A DNA stretch of 64,000 nt. Origin: Nocardia blacklockiae (GTDB lineage: Bacteria; Actinomycetota; Actinomycetes; Mycobacteriales; Mycobacteriaceae). Below the pieces are notes generated by a model, which was not told the origin of the DNA, searched no databases, and saw only the letters and a program-made list of their open reading frames with translations. The stretch lies in contig NZ_JADLRJ010000001.1 of assembly GCF_015477355.1 (NCBI RefSeq), positions 1 through 64,000 of the forward strand. The letters are read 5' to 3'. Below, piece by piece: positions 52,690 to 60,380 of this stretch. How positions within the stretch are numbered: the first letter of the stretch is position 1; each line of letters begins with the position of its first letter. A program made the position numbers and the translations under genes.

Positions 52690-54329
52690 GCACGCCCGGC
52701 GGCCCGGTGGAGACGGTGGTCGACGAAATGGTCCGGGGCGGCGTCCGCGACGTGGTGCTGTGCCCGGCGGGAATGTCCGCCGCGGCCGTCGCGCCCCTGC
52801 TTCGGGCCGAGCGGGCCGGACGCGTCCGGCTGCACATCTGGCTCGACGAGCGAGCGGGCGGATTCCTCGCGCTCGGACTCGCCGGGGGCGGCACCCCGGT
52901 GCCGGTGTTCGCCACCGCGGAATCCGGTGGGGCGAACCTTTTTCCGGCAGTACTCGAGGCCGCCTACGCGGGCGTGCCGATGCTGGTGATCACCGCGGCG
53001 CGGTCCGACTCCGGCACACCCTTCGGCCGCACCGTCCGCCGAACCCTCGCACTGCGCGCCGAGGACGCCCCCGGAACCTGGCGGTCCGCCACCTGCCACG
53101 CGCTCGCCGCAGCCCGCGGCGACCGGAACGGCGACGCCGGACCGGTGCACCTGCTCGTCCCACCGAACGCCGACCCTCGCCAGGGTGCGGTGCGGACCGA
53201 CAGTGGCCAGGGCGCGGTGTGGACCGACAGTGGCCAGGGTGCGTTGCGGACCGACAGTGGCCAGGGTGCCCACGGGCGGCCAGGGGATGCCGTTTGGACG
53301 GAGGCCGGGGCGGGCGTTGCGGACGCGCCGGTCGAAATCGACGTCACCGCACCGACTATCGTGATCGCGGGTCATGGCGCGGGCGCGCATCCGGAGCTGG
53401 CCGCGCTGCCCACCGTTGCCGAACCGACCGCGCCGGTGCTCGGGCCGCCGCTGCATCCGCTGGCGTTGACGGTGGTGCGGCCGCGGCAGGTCGTCGTGGT
53501 CGGCCGCCCGACGCTGCATCGCGACGTGTCCCGGCTGCTCGCCGATCCCGCGGTCGAAATCGTTGCGCTGAGCCGTTTCTCGCAGTGGGCCGATGTCGCG
53601 GGCACCGTCCGCGCGGTCGGCACCCGGGCGGTGGTCGGCGGCGCGCCGGCCGCGGGCTGGCTGGCCGCGTGCCGGGCGGCGTCCGAGCGTGCCGGTGCGG
53701 TGGTCCGCACGCGATTGGCGTCGCACGGCAAGAGCACCGGGTTGCATGTCGCGGCCGAGGTGCTCGACGCGCTCCGGCCGGGAGATCAGCTGGTGCTGGG
53801 CGCCTCGAACGCCATTCGGGACGTGTCCTGGGCGGGACATCCCCCGCGCGCGGCGACGGTCCTGTCGAACCGCGGGGTCGCCGGGATCGACGGAACGGTC
53901 GCCTACTGCGCCGGATCCGCGCTGCGCCACCCCGGCCGTACCGTGGCCCTGATGGGCGATCTGACGTTCCTGCACGATGTTTCGAGCCTGTCCCTGCTGC
54001 GCGCGCACGGTCCCGCACCGGCGAATCCGACCATCGTGGTGGCCAACGACGACGGCGGCGGCATCTTCGAACTGCTCGAGCAGGGCCACCCCAAGTTCGC
54101 CGGCGCCTTCGACCGGATCTTCGGCACCCCGCACGGCACCGAACTCGCGGCGCTGTGCCGCGCACACGGCGTGCCGCACGAAACAGTGGACCTGCCAACG
54201 CTTTCCGAGCGCCTGTCCGCCCCGTGGCCCGGCGCACGGGTGCTGGAGGTCCCCACCGACCGATCGTCACTGCGCGATCTGCACGAGGGTATCCGCGCGG
54301 CGGTGTCCGACGCGGGGAAGGCACTATGA
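52686..54329 (+). CDS. MenD-like ThDP enzyme with altered N-terminal substrate site
   Basis: 547 residues. The C-terminal half is clearly MenD: SNRGVAGIDGT, GDLTFLHD, VVANDDGGGIFELLEQ and RIFGTPH, including the ThDP/Mg GD...N motif. The N-terminal domain has the ThDP-activating Glu (WLDERAGGFLALGLA), but the isochorismate-binding motif CPGSRN of MenD is CPAGMSAA here, and the TSGTA motif is AESGG. MenD joins isochorismate with 2-oxoglutarate to give SEPHCHC; the changed pocket suggests another acceptor or donor. Residues 166-192 are three 9-residue tandem repeats in the interdomain linker. The gene overlaps the ICS stop. Confidence 0.88.
   Translation: MSTPGGPVETVVDEMVRGGVRDVVLCPAGMSAAAVAPLLRAERAGRVRLHIWLDERAGGFLALGLAGGGTPVPVFATAESGGANLFPAVLEAAYAGVPMLVITAARSDSGTPFGRTVRRTLALRAEDAPGTWRSATCHALAAARGDRNGDAGPVHLLVPPNADPRQGAVRTDSGQGAVWTDSGQGALRTDSGQGAHGRPGDAVWTEAGAGVADAPVEIDVTAPTIVIAGHGAGAHPELAALPTVAEPTAPVLGPPLHPLALTVVRPRQVVVVGRPTLHRDVSRLLADPAVEIVALSRFSQWADVAGTVRAVGTRAVVGGAPAAGWLAACRAASERAGAVVRTRLASHGKSTGLHVAAEVLDALRPGDQLVLGASNAIRDVSWAGHPPRAATVLSNRGVAGIDGTVAYCAGSALRHPGRTVALMGDLTFLHDVSSLSLLRAHGPAPANPTIVVANDDGGGIFELLEQGHPKFAGAFDRIFGTPHGTELAALCRAHGVPHETVDLPTLSERLSAPWPGARVLEVPTDRSSLRDLHEGIRAAVSDAGKAL
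53181..53270 (+). repeat. 27-bp in-frame tandem repeat in the MenD-like gene
   Basis: Three 27-bp units (53181-53207, 53208-53234, 53235-53261) and a 9-bp remnant encode QGAVRTDSG, QGAVWTDSG, QGALRTDSG and QGA. The units differ by only a few bases each, so the array is recent. It lies in the linker between the first and second domains and keeps the reading frame, so copy number may vary among strains. Confidence 0.9.
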
Positions 54330-54339
54330 GAGGACCGGC

Positions 54340-55578
54340 ATGACAACCGAAATACCGGACAGCACAGAGGTTCTGGTGGTCGGGGCGGGCCCGGCGGGTT
54401 CGTCGGCGGCGATCTGGGCGGCACGCGCGGGCCACGAGGTCGCTCTCGTCGACAGCGCGGTGTTCCCCAGGGACAAGACCTGCGGCGACGGGCTCACACC
54501 CCGGGCGATGAAGGAACTGACCCGCCTCGGCCTCGGCGACTGGGCCACGACCCGGACCTACAACCGCGGACTCCGGGTCGCCGGGTTCGGTCGCGAGGCC
54601 GAACTGCCGTGGCCCGCGGGCGCCTGGGAGGATCGCGGCACGGCGATCCCGCGCCTCGAATTCGACGACAAGCTCCGCTGCACGGCCATCGAGAGCGGCG
54701 CCCGGATGTCCGACGGCACCCGCGCGGTCGGTGTCGAGATGGACGGTGACCGCGTGCGGGCCGTGCGCGTCGAGCGCGGGGGAGTGACACATTCCGTGCG
54801 ATGCCGGACGCTGGTGGTCGCCGACGGTGTCCGCTCGCCGCTGGGCAAGATCCTGGGGCGCGAGTGGCACCGCGACTGCGTCTACGGTATCGCCGCGCGC
54901 GCCTACCTGAAGACCGACCGCGCCGACGACCGGTGGATCACCTCACATCTGGAACTGCGGGACGACGCGGGCGCGCTGCAACCCGGCTACGGCTGGGTGT
55001 TCCCGCTGGGCAACGGCGAGGTGAACATCGGCGTCGGGTCGCTGTCCAGTGCCCGGCGGCCGGCGCGAGTGCAGTTGCGGCCGTTGCTGAACCGCTACGT
55101 GTCGGAACGGCGCGCGGAGTGCGAGACCAGCGGCGACATCCGCGCCTACGCGTCGGCGCTGCTGCCGATGGGCGGCGCCGTCTCCGGCATCGCCGGGCGC
55201 AACTGGGCATTGATCGGCGACGCCGCGGCCTGCGTGAACCCGCTCAACGGCGAGGGCATCGACTACGGCCTGGAAAGCGGCCGGATGATCGCCGATGCTC
55301 TCGGCGAACCGGATCTGGGCCGGGCCTGGCCCGCCCTGCTGAGGGCCGAGTACGGCGCCGCCTTCTCCATCGCGCGCCGGTTGGCCGATGTCGCCACCCG
55401 CCCGCACGCGATCGGACTCGGCGGTCCGATCGCCATGCGGTCGCCGCTGATGCTGCGCCTCATGGTGCGGCTGATGGGCAATCTGGTCACACCGGAGGAC
55501 ACGGATCTGGTCGCCAAGATCTGGCGTACGGCCGGTCACCGCTCGACCCGGCGCGACGCCCGGCCGCCGTTCAGCTGA
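54340..55578 (+). CDS. MenJ-like FAD-dependent prenyl reductase (geranylgeranyl reductase family)
   Basis: 412 residues, ATG 54340 with GAGAGGA upstream. FAD motif VLVVGAGPAGSSAAIWAARAGHEVALVD, FPRDKTCGDGLTPRAM (the CGxG motif of geranylgeranyl reductases), YGWVFPLGNGEVNIGVG and the second flavin motif IGDAAACVNPLNGEGIDYGLESG are all present. From memory the sequence is close to mycobacterial MenJ (Rv0561c), which saturates one isoprene of menaquinone-9. It would reduce double bonds of a polyprenyl chain or its conjugate. Last gene of the plus-strand operon; 3' ends with the convergent amidase overlap by 8 bases. Confidence 0.93.
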   Translation: MTTEIPDSTEVLVVGAGPAGSSAAIWAARAGHEVALVDSAVFPRDKTCGDGLTPRAMKELTRLGLGDWATTRTYNRGLRVAGFGREAELPWPAGAWEDRGTAIPRLEFDDKLRCTAIESGARMSDGTRAVGVEMDGDRVRAVRVERGGVTHSVRCRTLVVADGVRSPLGKILGREWHRDCVYGIAARAYLKTDRADDRWITSHLELRDDAGALQPGYGWVFPLGNGEVNIGVGSLSSARRPARVQLRPLLNRYVSERRAECETSGDIRAYASALLPMGGAVSGIAGRNWALIGDAAACVNPLNGEGIDYGLESGRMIADALGEPDLGRAWPALLRAEYGAAFSIARRLADVATRPHAIGLGGPIAMRSPLMLRLMVRLMGNLVTPEDTDLVAKIWRTAGHRSTRRDARPPFS

Positions 55579-57040
55579 CCCCGGTGCGCAGGTCGGGTGC
55601 TTCGAAGCCGCCGATCTTCTCCTCGAGTAGTTCGGCCAGCCGCAGTGGTGTGCGGTCCTCGAACATCGGGCCGATCAGCTGCACGCCTACCGGCAGGCCT
55701 TCGGGCGACCGGCCCGCGGGGATGGCGGTGGCGGGGAGGCCGGGCATGGTGGCGACGCCGGGCCAGAGCATCTGGTCGCCGTACGGGTGTCCGACGCCGT
55801 CGATGTCGACTTGCTGCTGCCGGAAGTCGGCATTGTGGTCGTGCGGGTACGCGGGCGTCGGCGTGATCGGGCAGATGACGGCGTCGAACTCGGCGAACAG
55901 TTGCCGCCAGCCGTGGCGGTGCTGCTCGCGGCGGTTGTTCGCCAGAATCCAGTCGCGGTGGCTGAACACGGTGCCGCGCAACCAGTTCGCGTCGCGGCTG
56001 TCGTCGTCGGCGGAGAGCGCGGCCGCCGCGGCCCGCAGTTGTTCGTAGGTCTCCGCCGGGAAACTCGCGGCCACGTTCGACACCATGAGCTGCGTGTAGA
56101 GCGTGGCGGCTTCGACCGGGTCGGGCAGCAGCGGGCTGTGCCGTTCGACGCGGGCGCCGCCGGCGGCCAGCGCGTCGGCGACCCGGTCCACCGCGGCCCG
56201 CACGGCGGAACCCGTCGGCAGCAGCGGATGCTCGTCGAGGACCAGCACCCGGAAGTCGCGCAGTTCCCGGTGCCGCGCGGGCGGCAGTGCCAGCTCGAAG
56301 GCGACGCCGAGGGTCAGGGGATCCGGGCCGGCCATCACGTCCAGCAGTAGCGAGAGGTCGCGCGCGGTCCGGGCCATCGGGCCGACGACGGCGAGGTCGC
56401 CCTCGGCCGGCAGGGCCGGGACGCCCGGCGGCACCATGCCGCGCGCCGCCACCAGCCCGAAGGACGGCTTGTGCGCGTAGACGCCGGAGAAATGCGCGGG
56501 CACCCGCAACGACCCGGCGAGGTCGGAGCCGAGCGACAGCGCACCGAAACCGGCCGCCAGGGCCGCCGCCGAACCACCCGAGGAGCCGCCAGGGGTGCGC
56601 GAGAGGTCCCACGGATTGTTGGTGGTGCCGTAGATCTCGTTGAAGCTCTGCCAATCCTTCAGCATCACCGGCACATTGGTCTTGCCGAGCACCACCGCGC
56701 CCGCCGCCTTCACCCGTGCCACCTGCACCGCGTCCTCGGCCGGCACATAGTCGCGGAATTGCGGCATGCCCCAGGTCGTGGGCAGCCCGGCGATGTTGTA
56801 CGACTCCTTGACCGTGATCGGAATCCCGAGCAGCGGCCGGTCCTCGCCGCGGGCACGCGCCTCGTCGGCCTGGCGCGCGGCGGCCCGGGCATTCTCGAAG
56901 TCCGGCACACAGATCGCGTTGATCGCCTCGTCGTGCCGCTCGATCCGGGCGATCGCCTCCTCGGTCAGTTCCACCGAGCTCACGTCACCGGCACGCAACG
57001 CGGCCGAGAGCTCCTCGGCCGACCGATAGTTCCACTCCAT
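55571..57040 (-). CDS. amidase (amidase signature family)
   Basis: 489 residues from ATG 57040. The Ser-Ser-Lys triad is visible: Lys in IPITVKESYNIAG, and the glycine/serine-rich PGGSSGGSAAALAAGFGALSLGSDLAGSLRVPAHFSG with both serines. Members hydrolyse amides of varied origin; the closest well-known relatives are fatty-acid amide hydrolase and indoleacetamide hydrolase. It overlaps the end of the MenJ-like gene on the opposite strand by 8 bases and is probably not part of its operon. Full length for the family. Confidence 0.92.
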   Translation of the reverse strand: MEWNYRSAEELSAALRAGDVSSVELTEEAIARIERHDEAINAICVPDFENARAAARQADEARARGEDRPLLGIPITVKESYNIAGLPTTWGMPQFRDYVPAEDAVQVARVKAAGAVVLGKTNVPVMLKDWQSFNEIYGTTNNPWDLSRTPGGSSGGSAAALAAGFGALSLGSDLAGSLRVPAHFSGVYAHKPSFGLVAARGMVPPGVPALPAEGDLAVVGPMARTARDLSLLLDVMAGPDPLTLGVAFELALPPARHRELRDFRVLVLDEHPLLPTGSAVRAAVDRVADALAAGGARVERHSPLLPDPVEAATLYTQLMVSNVAASFPAETYEQLRAAAAALSADDDSRDANWLRGTVFSHRDWILANNRREQHRHGWRQLFAEFDAVICPITPTPAYPHDHNADFRQQQVDIDGVGHPYGDQMLWPGVATMPGLPATAIPAGRSPEGLPVGVQLIGPMFEDRTPLRLAELLEEKIGGFEAPDLRTGVS

Positions 57041-57116
57041 GCGTCCGACGCTATCGCTCCGCCGGAACGGGCATAAAACGCCAATTCCCGCAACAGGTTT
57101 CCGTGGTGCGCCGGGC

Positions 57117-58298
57117 TCAGTGATCCGCGCCGACGGCGTCGGCGACGGCGCGGAAGGCGTGGACGGCCTCGGCCAGATTCCGCTCGGAATCGAGGTCTTC
57201 GCTGGTTTTGACGATCACGAGGTCGTCCGCGGGGGAGACGTAGACGTATTGGCCGAGGATGCCGATGGCGAGGTAGTCGCCGCGGTCGCCGTCGCCGAGC
57301 CACCACTGGTAGCCGTAGCCGTAGCCGTAGGTGTTCTCGGAGCTGTCGGGTTTGCCGGGCACGAGGTGGTGCGGCTGCAGGTACGGTTCGGTGCTGTGGG
57401 TGGCGTCGTACACCCATTGCCGCGGAAGCACTTGGCGCTCATCGACTCTGCCGTCGTGGAGATAGAGCAGGCCGAAGCGCGCGAAGTCGCGGGCCGTGGC
57501 GTGGAAACAGCAGTAGCCGATGTCGTTGCCCTGGTAATCGTGGCCGACCAGTGCCGGTGCCTCCATTCCGGCCGGCTGCCAGATCTTGTCCTGGACGTAC
57601 GACGCCAACGACTTGCCCGTGGCCTCGGCGACGACCCGGCCGAGCACGAAGGTGTTGAGGGAGTCGTAGTTCCAGCGGGTGCCGGGCGGTTCGTCGCGTC
57701 GCGCTTCGCGGGCTTGGTCGGACAGCGCGGTGCCCAGCACCATCCGGATCGTGGTGGCCGTGGATCCCTTGGTGGGGTCGGTGTATTCCGTTTCGTCGTA
57801 CCGGTGGCCGGACGCCATGTGCAGCACGTCGCGGATGCTGACGCCGTCGTAGCCGGTGCCTTTCAACAGCGGGACGTAGGCGGTGACCGGATCGTCCACC
57901 GAGCCGATGCGGCCCTCGGCGACGGCCGCGCCGACCGCGGTCGCGGTGATCGACTTTCCGACCGACCACGAATTGAAATGGCTGGCGGCGGTATATCCGG
58001 CGAAGTATCGCTCGTCGATTATCGAATCGTGGTGCACCACCAGATAACCCCGGGTCGACGTGCGATCCAGAAAGTCGCTCGTCGTGCCCCGCTCGCCGCG
58101 ATAGGTGTAGGCGGCCTCGACCGGGCGAGCCGCACCGGTCAATGCCACCGGACGATTCGAGGGCGCGATCTCGGTCGTCGGATAGAAGGGCAGATGCGGT
58201 AGCAGCGGCAGCGGGTTCGCCGCGGCGGGGGCCGGGCTTGCCGCGAACACCGCGGCGAAGGCGAGACATGCTGCGGCGGTGCGGGTTCGGTCGAGCAT
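57117..58298 (-). CDS. exported serine hydrolase, class C beta-lactamase/penicillin-binding fold
   Basis: 393 residues from ATG 58298, with GGAG about 8 nt upstream. The N-terminus is a Sec signal peptide (RTRTAAACLAFAAVFAASPAPAAA). The catalytic motifs of the family are there: SVGKS (Ser-x-x-Lys) and YDSLN (Tyr-x-Asn), and the third, usually HxG or KxG, is in the LAIGILGQ region. Family members include esterases, peptidases and beta-lactamases, so drug resistance should not be assumed. It is divergent from a TetR gene over a shared operator. Confidence 0.88.
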   Translation of the reverse strand: MLDRTRTAAACLAFAAVFAASPAPAAANPLPLLPHLPFYPTTEIAPSNRPVALTGAARPVEAAYTYRGERGTTSDFLDRTSTRGYLVVHHDSIIDERYFAGYTAASHFNSWSVGKSITATAVGAAVAEGRIGSVDDPVTAYVPLLKGTGYDGVSIRDVLHMASGHRYDETEYTDPTKGSTATTIRMVLGTALSDQAREARRDEPPGTRWNYDSLNTFVLGRVVAEATGKSLASYVQDKIWQPAGMEAPALVGHDYQGNDIGYCCFHATARDFARFGLLYLHDGRVDERQVLPRQWVYDATHSTEPYLQPHHLVPGKPDSSENTYGYGYGYQWWLGDGDRGDYLAIGILGQYVYVSPADDLVIVKTSEDLDSERNLAEAVHAFRAVADAVGADH

Positions 58299-58337
58299 GG
58301 GCAACTCCGTTCGGAACGTCGGGTGCGAGCATGCAAC

Positions 58338-58374
58338 CATTAAGCACCAGTGGTGTCAACAGTGGTTCTTAATG
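58338..58374. promoter_or_regulatory. inverted-repeat operator between serine hydrolase and TetR genes
   Basis: CATTAAGCACCA at 58338-58349 and TGGTTCTTAATG at 58363-58374 form a dyad with 11 of 12 positions matching, 13 bases apart, and CACCAGTGGTG (58345-58355) is a second inner palindrome. The dyad lies 40 bases before the hydrolase start and 20 before the TetR start, in the usual place for TetR binding in a divergent pair. Confidence 0.7.
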
Positions 58375-58393
58375 CTCTGGGTATGCTGGCCCG

Positions 58394-59092
58394 GTGAAAT
58401 CCCGAGCCACCGGCCCCGTGCGGCGTCGCCGTTCGCTGGGCTTTCTGACCTCGGAATTGATCGTCGACACCGCGATGTCCGTGCTGGAGAACGACGGCGC
58501 CGACGCGCTGACCTTCCGGCGGCTGGGTTCGGAACTGGGTGTGGACCACACGGCCGTCCTGCGGCATTTCCGGAACAAGGACGAACTGTTGCTGGCGCTG
58601 TCGAATCGGCTCGTCGCCGAGGCGCTCGAGGGCATGTCGCCGTCGCCGGAATGGCGAGACACGTTGCGCGAGTTGGCCGGCCGGGTGCGCCGCGCCTGTC
58701 ACGCGCACCCGCACGTCGCCGTGCTGGTCGCGGGCCGGACCGCGCGGCGGGACGCGGAATTCGCCGGCGCCGAGATCGTGATCGGCGCCCTGCTGCGCGC
58801 CGGTCTGCGCGGCCACGCCGCCGCGTCCTGCTACCGCGCCCTGGTGGAGGTCGCGCTGGCGTACTCCGCACTGGAAGCCGCCATGCTGACCGTCCCCGAG
58901 CACGACCGAGCCGGCGACCGCGCGGCATGGAGCCACGAGTACCGCGCCTTGCCCGCCGACCGCTACCCGAGCATCGCGGCCGTGGCACCCCACCTCGCCG
59001 CCGTCGAGGAGGAGGACCAGTTCGAGGTGGCCCTGGACATGCTCCTCGACGCCGTCGAACTGCGCGCCCGCAATGCGCGCGATTCGGAGTGA
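58394..59092 (+). CDS. TetR-family regulator
   Basis: 232 residues from GTG 58394. The HTH region is LIVDTAMSVLENDGADALTFRRLGSELGVDHTAVLRHFRNKDELLLALSNRLV, followed by a helical ligand domain of the TetR_C type. It is divergent from the exported serine hydrolase, and an inverted repeat fills the space between them, so it most likely controls that gene and itself. The ligand is unknown. Confidence 0.9.
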   Translation: MKSRATGPVRRRRSLGFLTSELIVDTAMSVLENDGADALTFRRLGSELGVDHTAVLRHFRNKDELLLALSNRLVAEALEGMSPSPEWRDTLRELAGRVRRACHAHPHVAVLVAGRTARRDAEFAGAEIVIGALLRAGLRGHAAASCYRALVEVALAYSALEAAMLTVPEHDRAGDRAAWSHEYRALPADRYPSIAAVAPHLAAVEEEDQFEVALDMLLDAVELRARNARDSE

Positions 59093-59213
59093 CCGTTCGG
59101 CGTCGCTGGGCGGGGCGTGCACCGGAGCTGCGTGGTTGTGCTGTTTGCTAAACTCTGCAAGCAAGTGAGTGGGTGGCCTTCCCGGCGATGCCCAGCGGAT
59201 GAGGATGACGTCG

Positions 59214-59543
59214 ATGCCCGGAATGCAGCAGCCGCTCTATCGGTTGAAGGCCGACTTCTTCAAGACGCTCGGCCATCCGGTGCGTATTCGCGTGCTGGAA
59301 CTGCTCAGTCAGCGTGAGCACGCGGTGTCGGAAATGCTCGACGAAATCGACGTCGAGCCCGCGAATCTCTCCCAGCAATTGTCGATACTCCGGCGCGCCG
59401 GTCTCGTGACCGCCCGCCGCGAAGGCCTCTCGGTCACCTACGAACTCACCTCCCCGCGCGTCGCGGAACTGCTCGCCGTGGCCCGCGCCATTCTCACCGG
59501 CGTAGCCGCGGGCCAGGTCGAAGCCCTCGAACAGCCCGTCTAG
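59214..59543 (+). CDS. ArsR-family winged-helix regulator
   Basis: 109 residues from ATG 59214, placed 9 nt after GAGG; ATG 59205 is possible. The winged-helix is DFFKTLGHPVRIRVLELLSQREHAVSEMLDEIDVEPANLSQQLSILRRAGLVTARREGLSVTYEL. The metal-site cysteines of ArsR/SmtB sensors (ELCVCDL) are absent; the corresponding position reads EHAVSEML, so it probably is not a metal sensor of that kind. It is convergent with the membrane protein gene and shares a CTAG stop overlap with it (59540-59543). Confidence 0.88.
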   Translation: MPGMQQPLYRLKADFFKTLGHPVRIRVLELLSQREHAVSEMLDEIDVEPANLSQQLSILRRAGLVTARREGLSVTYELTSPRVAELLAVARAILTGVAAGQVEALEQPV

Positions 59544-60172
59544 CCGCGCGAATCCGACGCCGCGGCCGCTATTTCCCCGCGCCGCGAAATCCAGCACTGT
59601 GCGGCGGTCACGACGGCCGCGGCGAGGGAGGTGGTGGTGGCGGTGAGGGCGGCGGGGGTGAAGGTGGTGGTGGAGTAGGGGGCGGAGAAGCGGGCGCCGG
59701 GCAGGACGAGGTCGCCGTCGTTGGTGGCCCATTGGATCCACGAGCCGATCTGGCCGCCGACGTCCCAGGTGCGGGCGGTCATCTCGTAGAGCTGCGGTGC
59801 GCGGCTGTCGAGGTGCCACATCACCAGCAGGACGAAAACCGCTGCGGCGAGCGCGGATACGGTCGCGACGCGGGACAGTGCGCGCGAGCGGAGCCGGAGA
59901 TCCAGTGCCACCGCGGTCACCAGCACGACGATGGCGGCACTCGCGAGCACGGCCCACGTGCCGCTGATGCTCGCGGTGAACGGCGACGGTTTCGACCACG
60001 CCCCCATATAGCTGGTGGTCGCCTGAATCCGGCCGAAGGCGTTGGCACGCGCCTTGCCGTCCACGCCGTCGACGGTGAGCCAGGGCCGGAACAACAGCGC
60101 GAAGGTGACGATGTTCGCGGCCACCGCCAGCAGATGGCCCCAATTCCGTTGCAGCACCTCACGAGACAGCAT
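59540..60172 (-). CDS. small four-helix membrane protein
   Basis: 210 residues with four hydrophobic stretches: LLAVAANIVTFALLFRPWL near the N-terminus, WAVLASAAIVVLVTAVALDL, VATVSALAAAVFVLLVMWHL and, at the C-terminus, TAATTSLAAAVVTAAQCW. Between the first and second is an outer loop with TSYMGAWSKPSPFTASISG. I recognise no family. It is convergent with the ArsR gene and divergent from the DrrAB-like transporter. The stretch 59620-59690 has a strong G/T bias on the plus strand. Confidence 0.65.
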   Translation of the reverse strand: MLSREVLQRNWGHLLAVAANIVTFALLFRPWLTVDGVDGKARANAFGRIQATTSYMGAWSKPSPFTASISGTWAVLASAAIVVLVTAVALDLRLRSRALSRVATVSALAAAVFVLLVMWHLDSRAPQLYEMTARTWDVGGQIGSWIQWATNDGDLVLPGARFSAPYSTTTFTPAALTATTTSLAAAVVTAAQCWISRRGEIAAAASDSRG

Positions 60173-60296
60173 CCGGGCATGATAAAGAGCTCGCCCGCAC
60201 CGTTTTCCGGTTCGATACGCGCCGTTGACGCAGGTGGCGGCGCATCATTCGATTCCCTCACGGATTCTTTGCGACCGGCAGCCGTCCGCGGTGGAC

Positions 60297-60353
60297 TTGT
60301 GTCCCCACTACTCGGTGCTACTATCTACCGGTAATCAGTGGCACCGAGTAGTG
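60297..60353 (+). promoter_or_regulatory. promoter overlapped by a 48-bp concentric dyad, upstream of the DrrAB-like genes
   Basis: A -35 candidate TTGTGT (60297-60302) and a -10 candidate TACTAT (60319-60324) are separated by 16 bases. CACTACTCGGTGC (60306-60318) and GCACCGAGTAGTG (60341-60353) are perfect 13-base inverted arms; at the same centre (60329.5) sits TACCGGTA (60326-60333). The dyad therefore covers the spacer, the -10 and the start site, a typical repressor operator. No regulator gene lies directly next to it; the ArsR gene is the closest. Confidence 0.7.
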
Positions 60354-60380
60354 TCCGAGAAACAGGAAGGCGGGTGTCCG

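Noticed and set aside
53181-53270. CRISPR-like array
   Set aside because: The repeats have no spacers and are in frame within a coding sequence.
57117-58298. Beta-lactamase as antibiotic resistance gene
   Set aside because: The fold is shared with esterases and peptidases; motifs do not show which, so resistance is not claimed.
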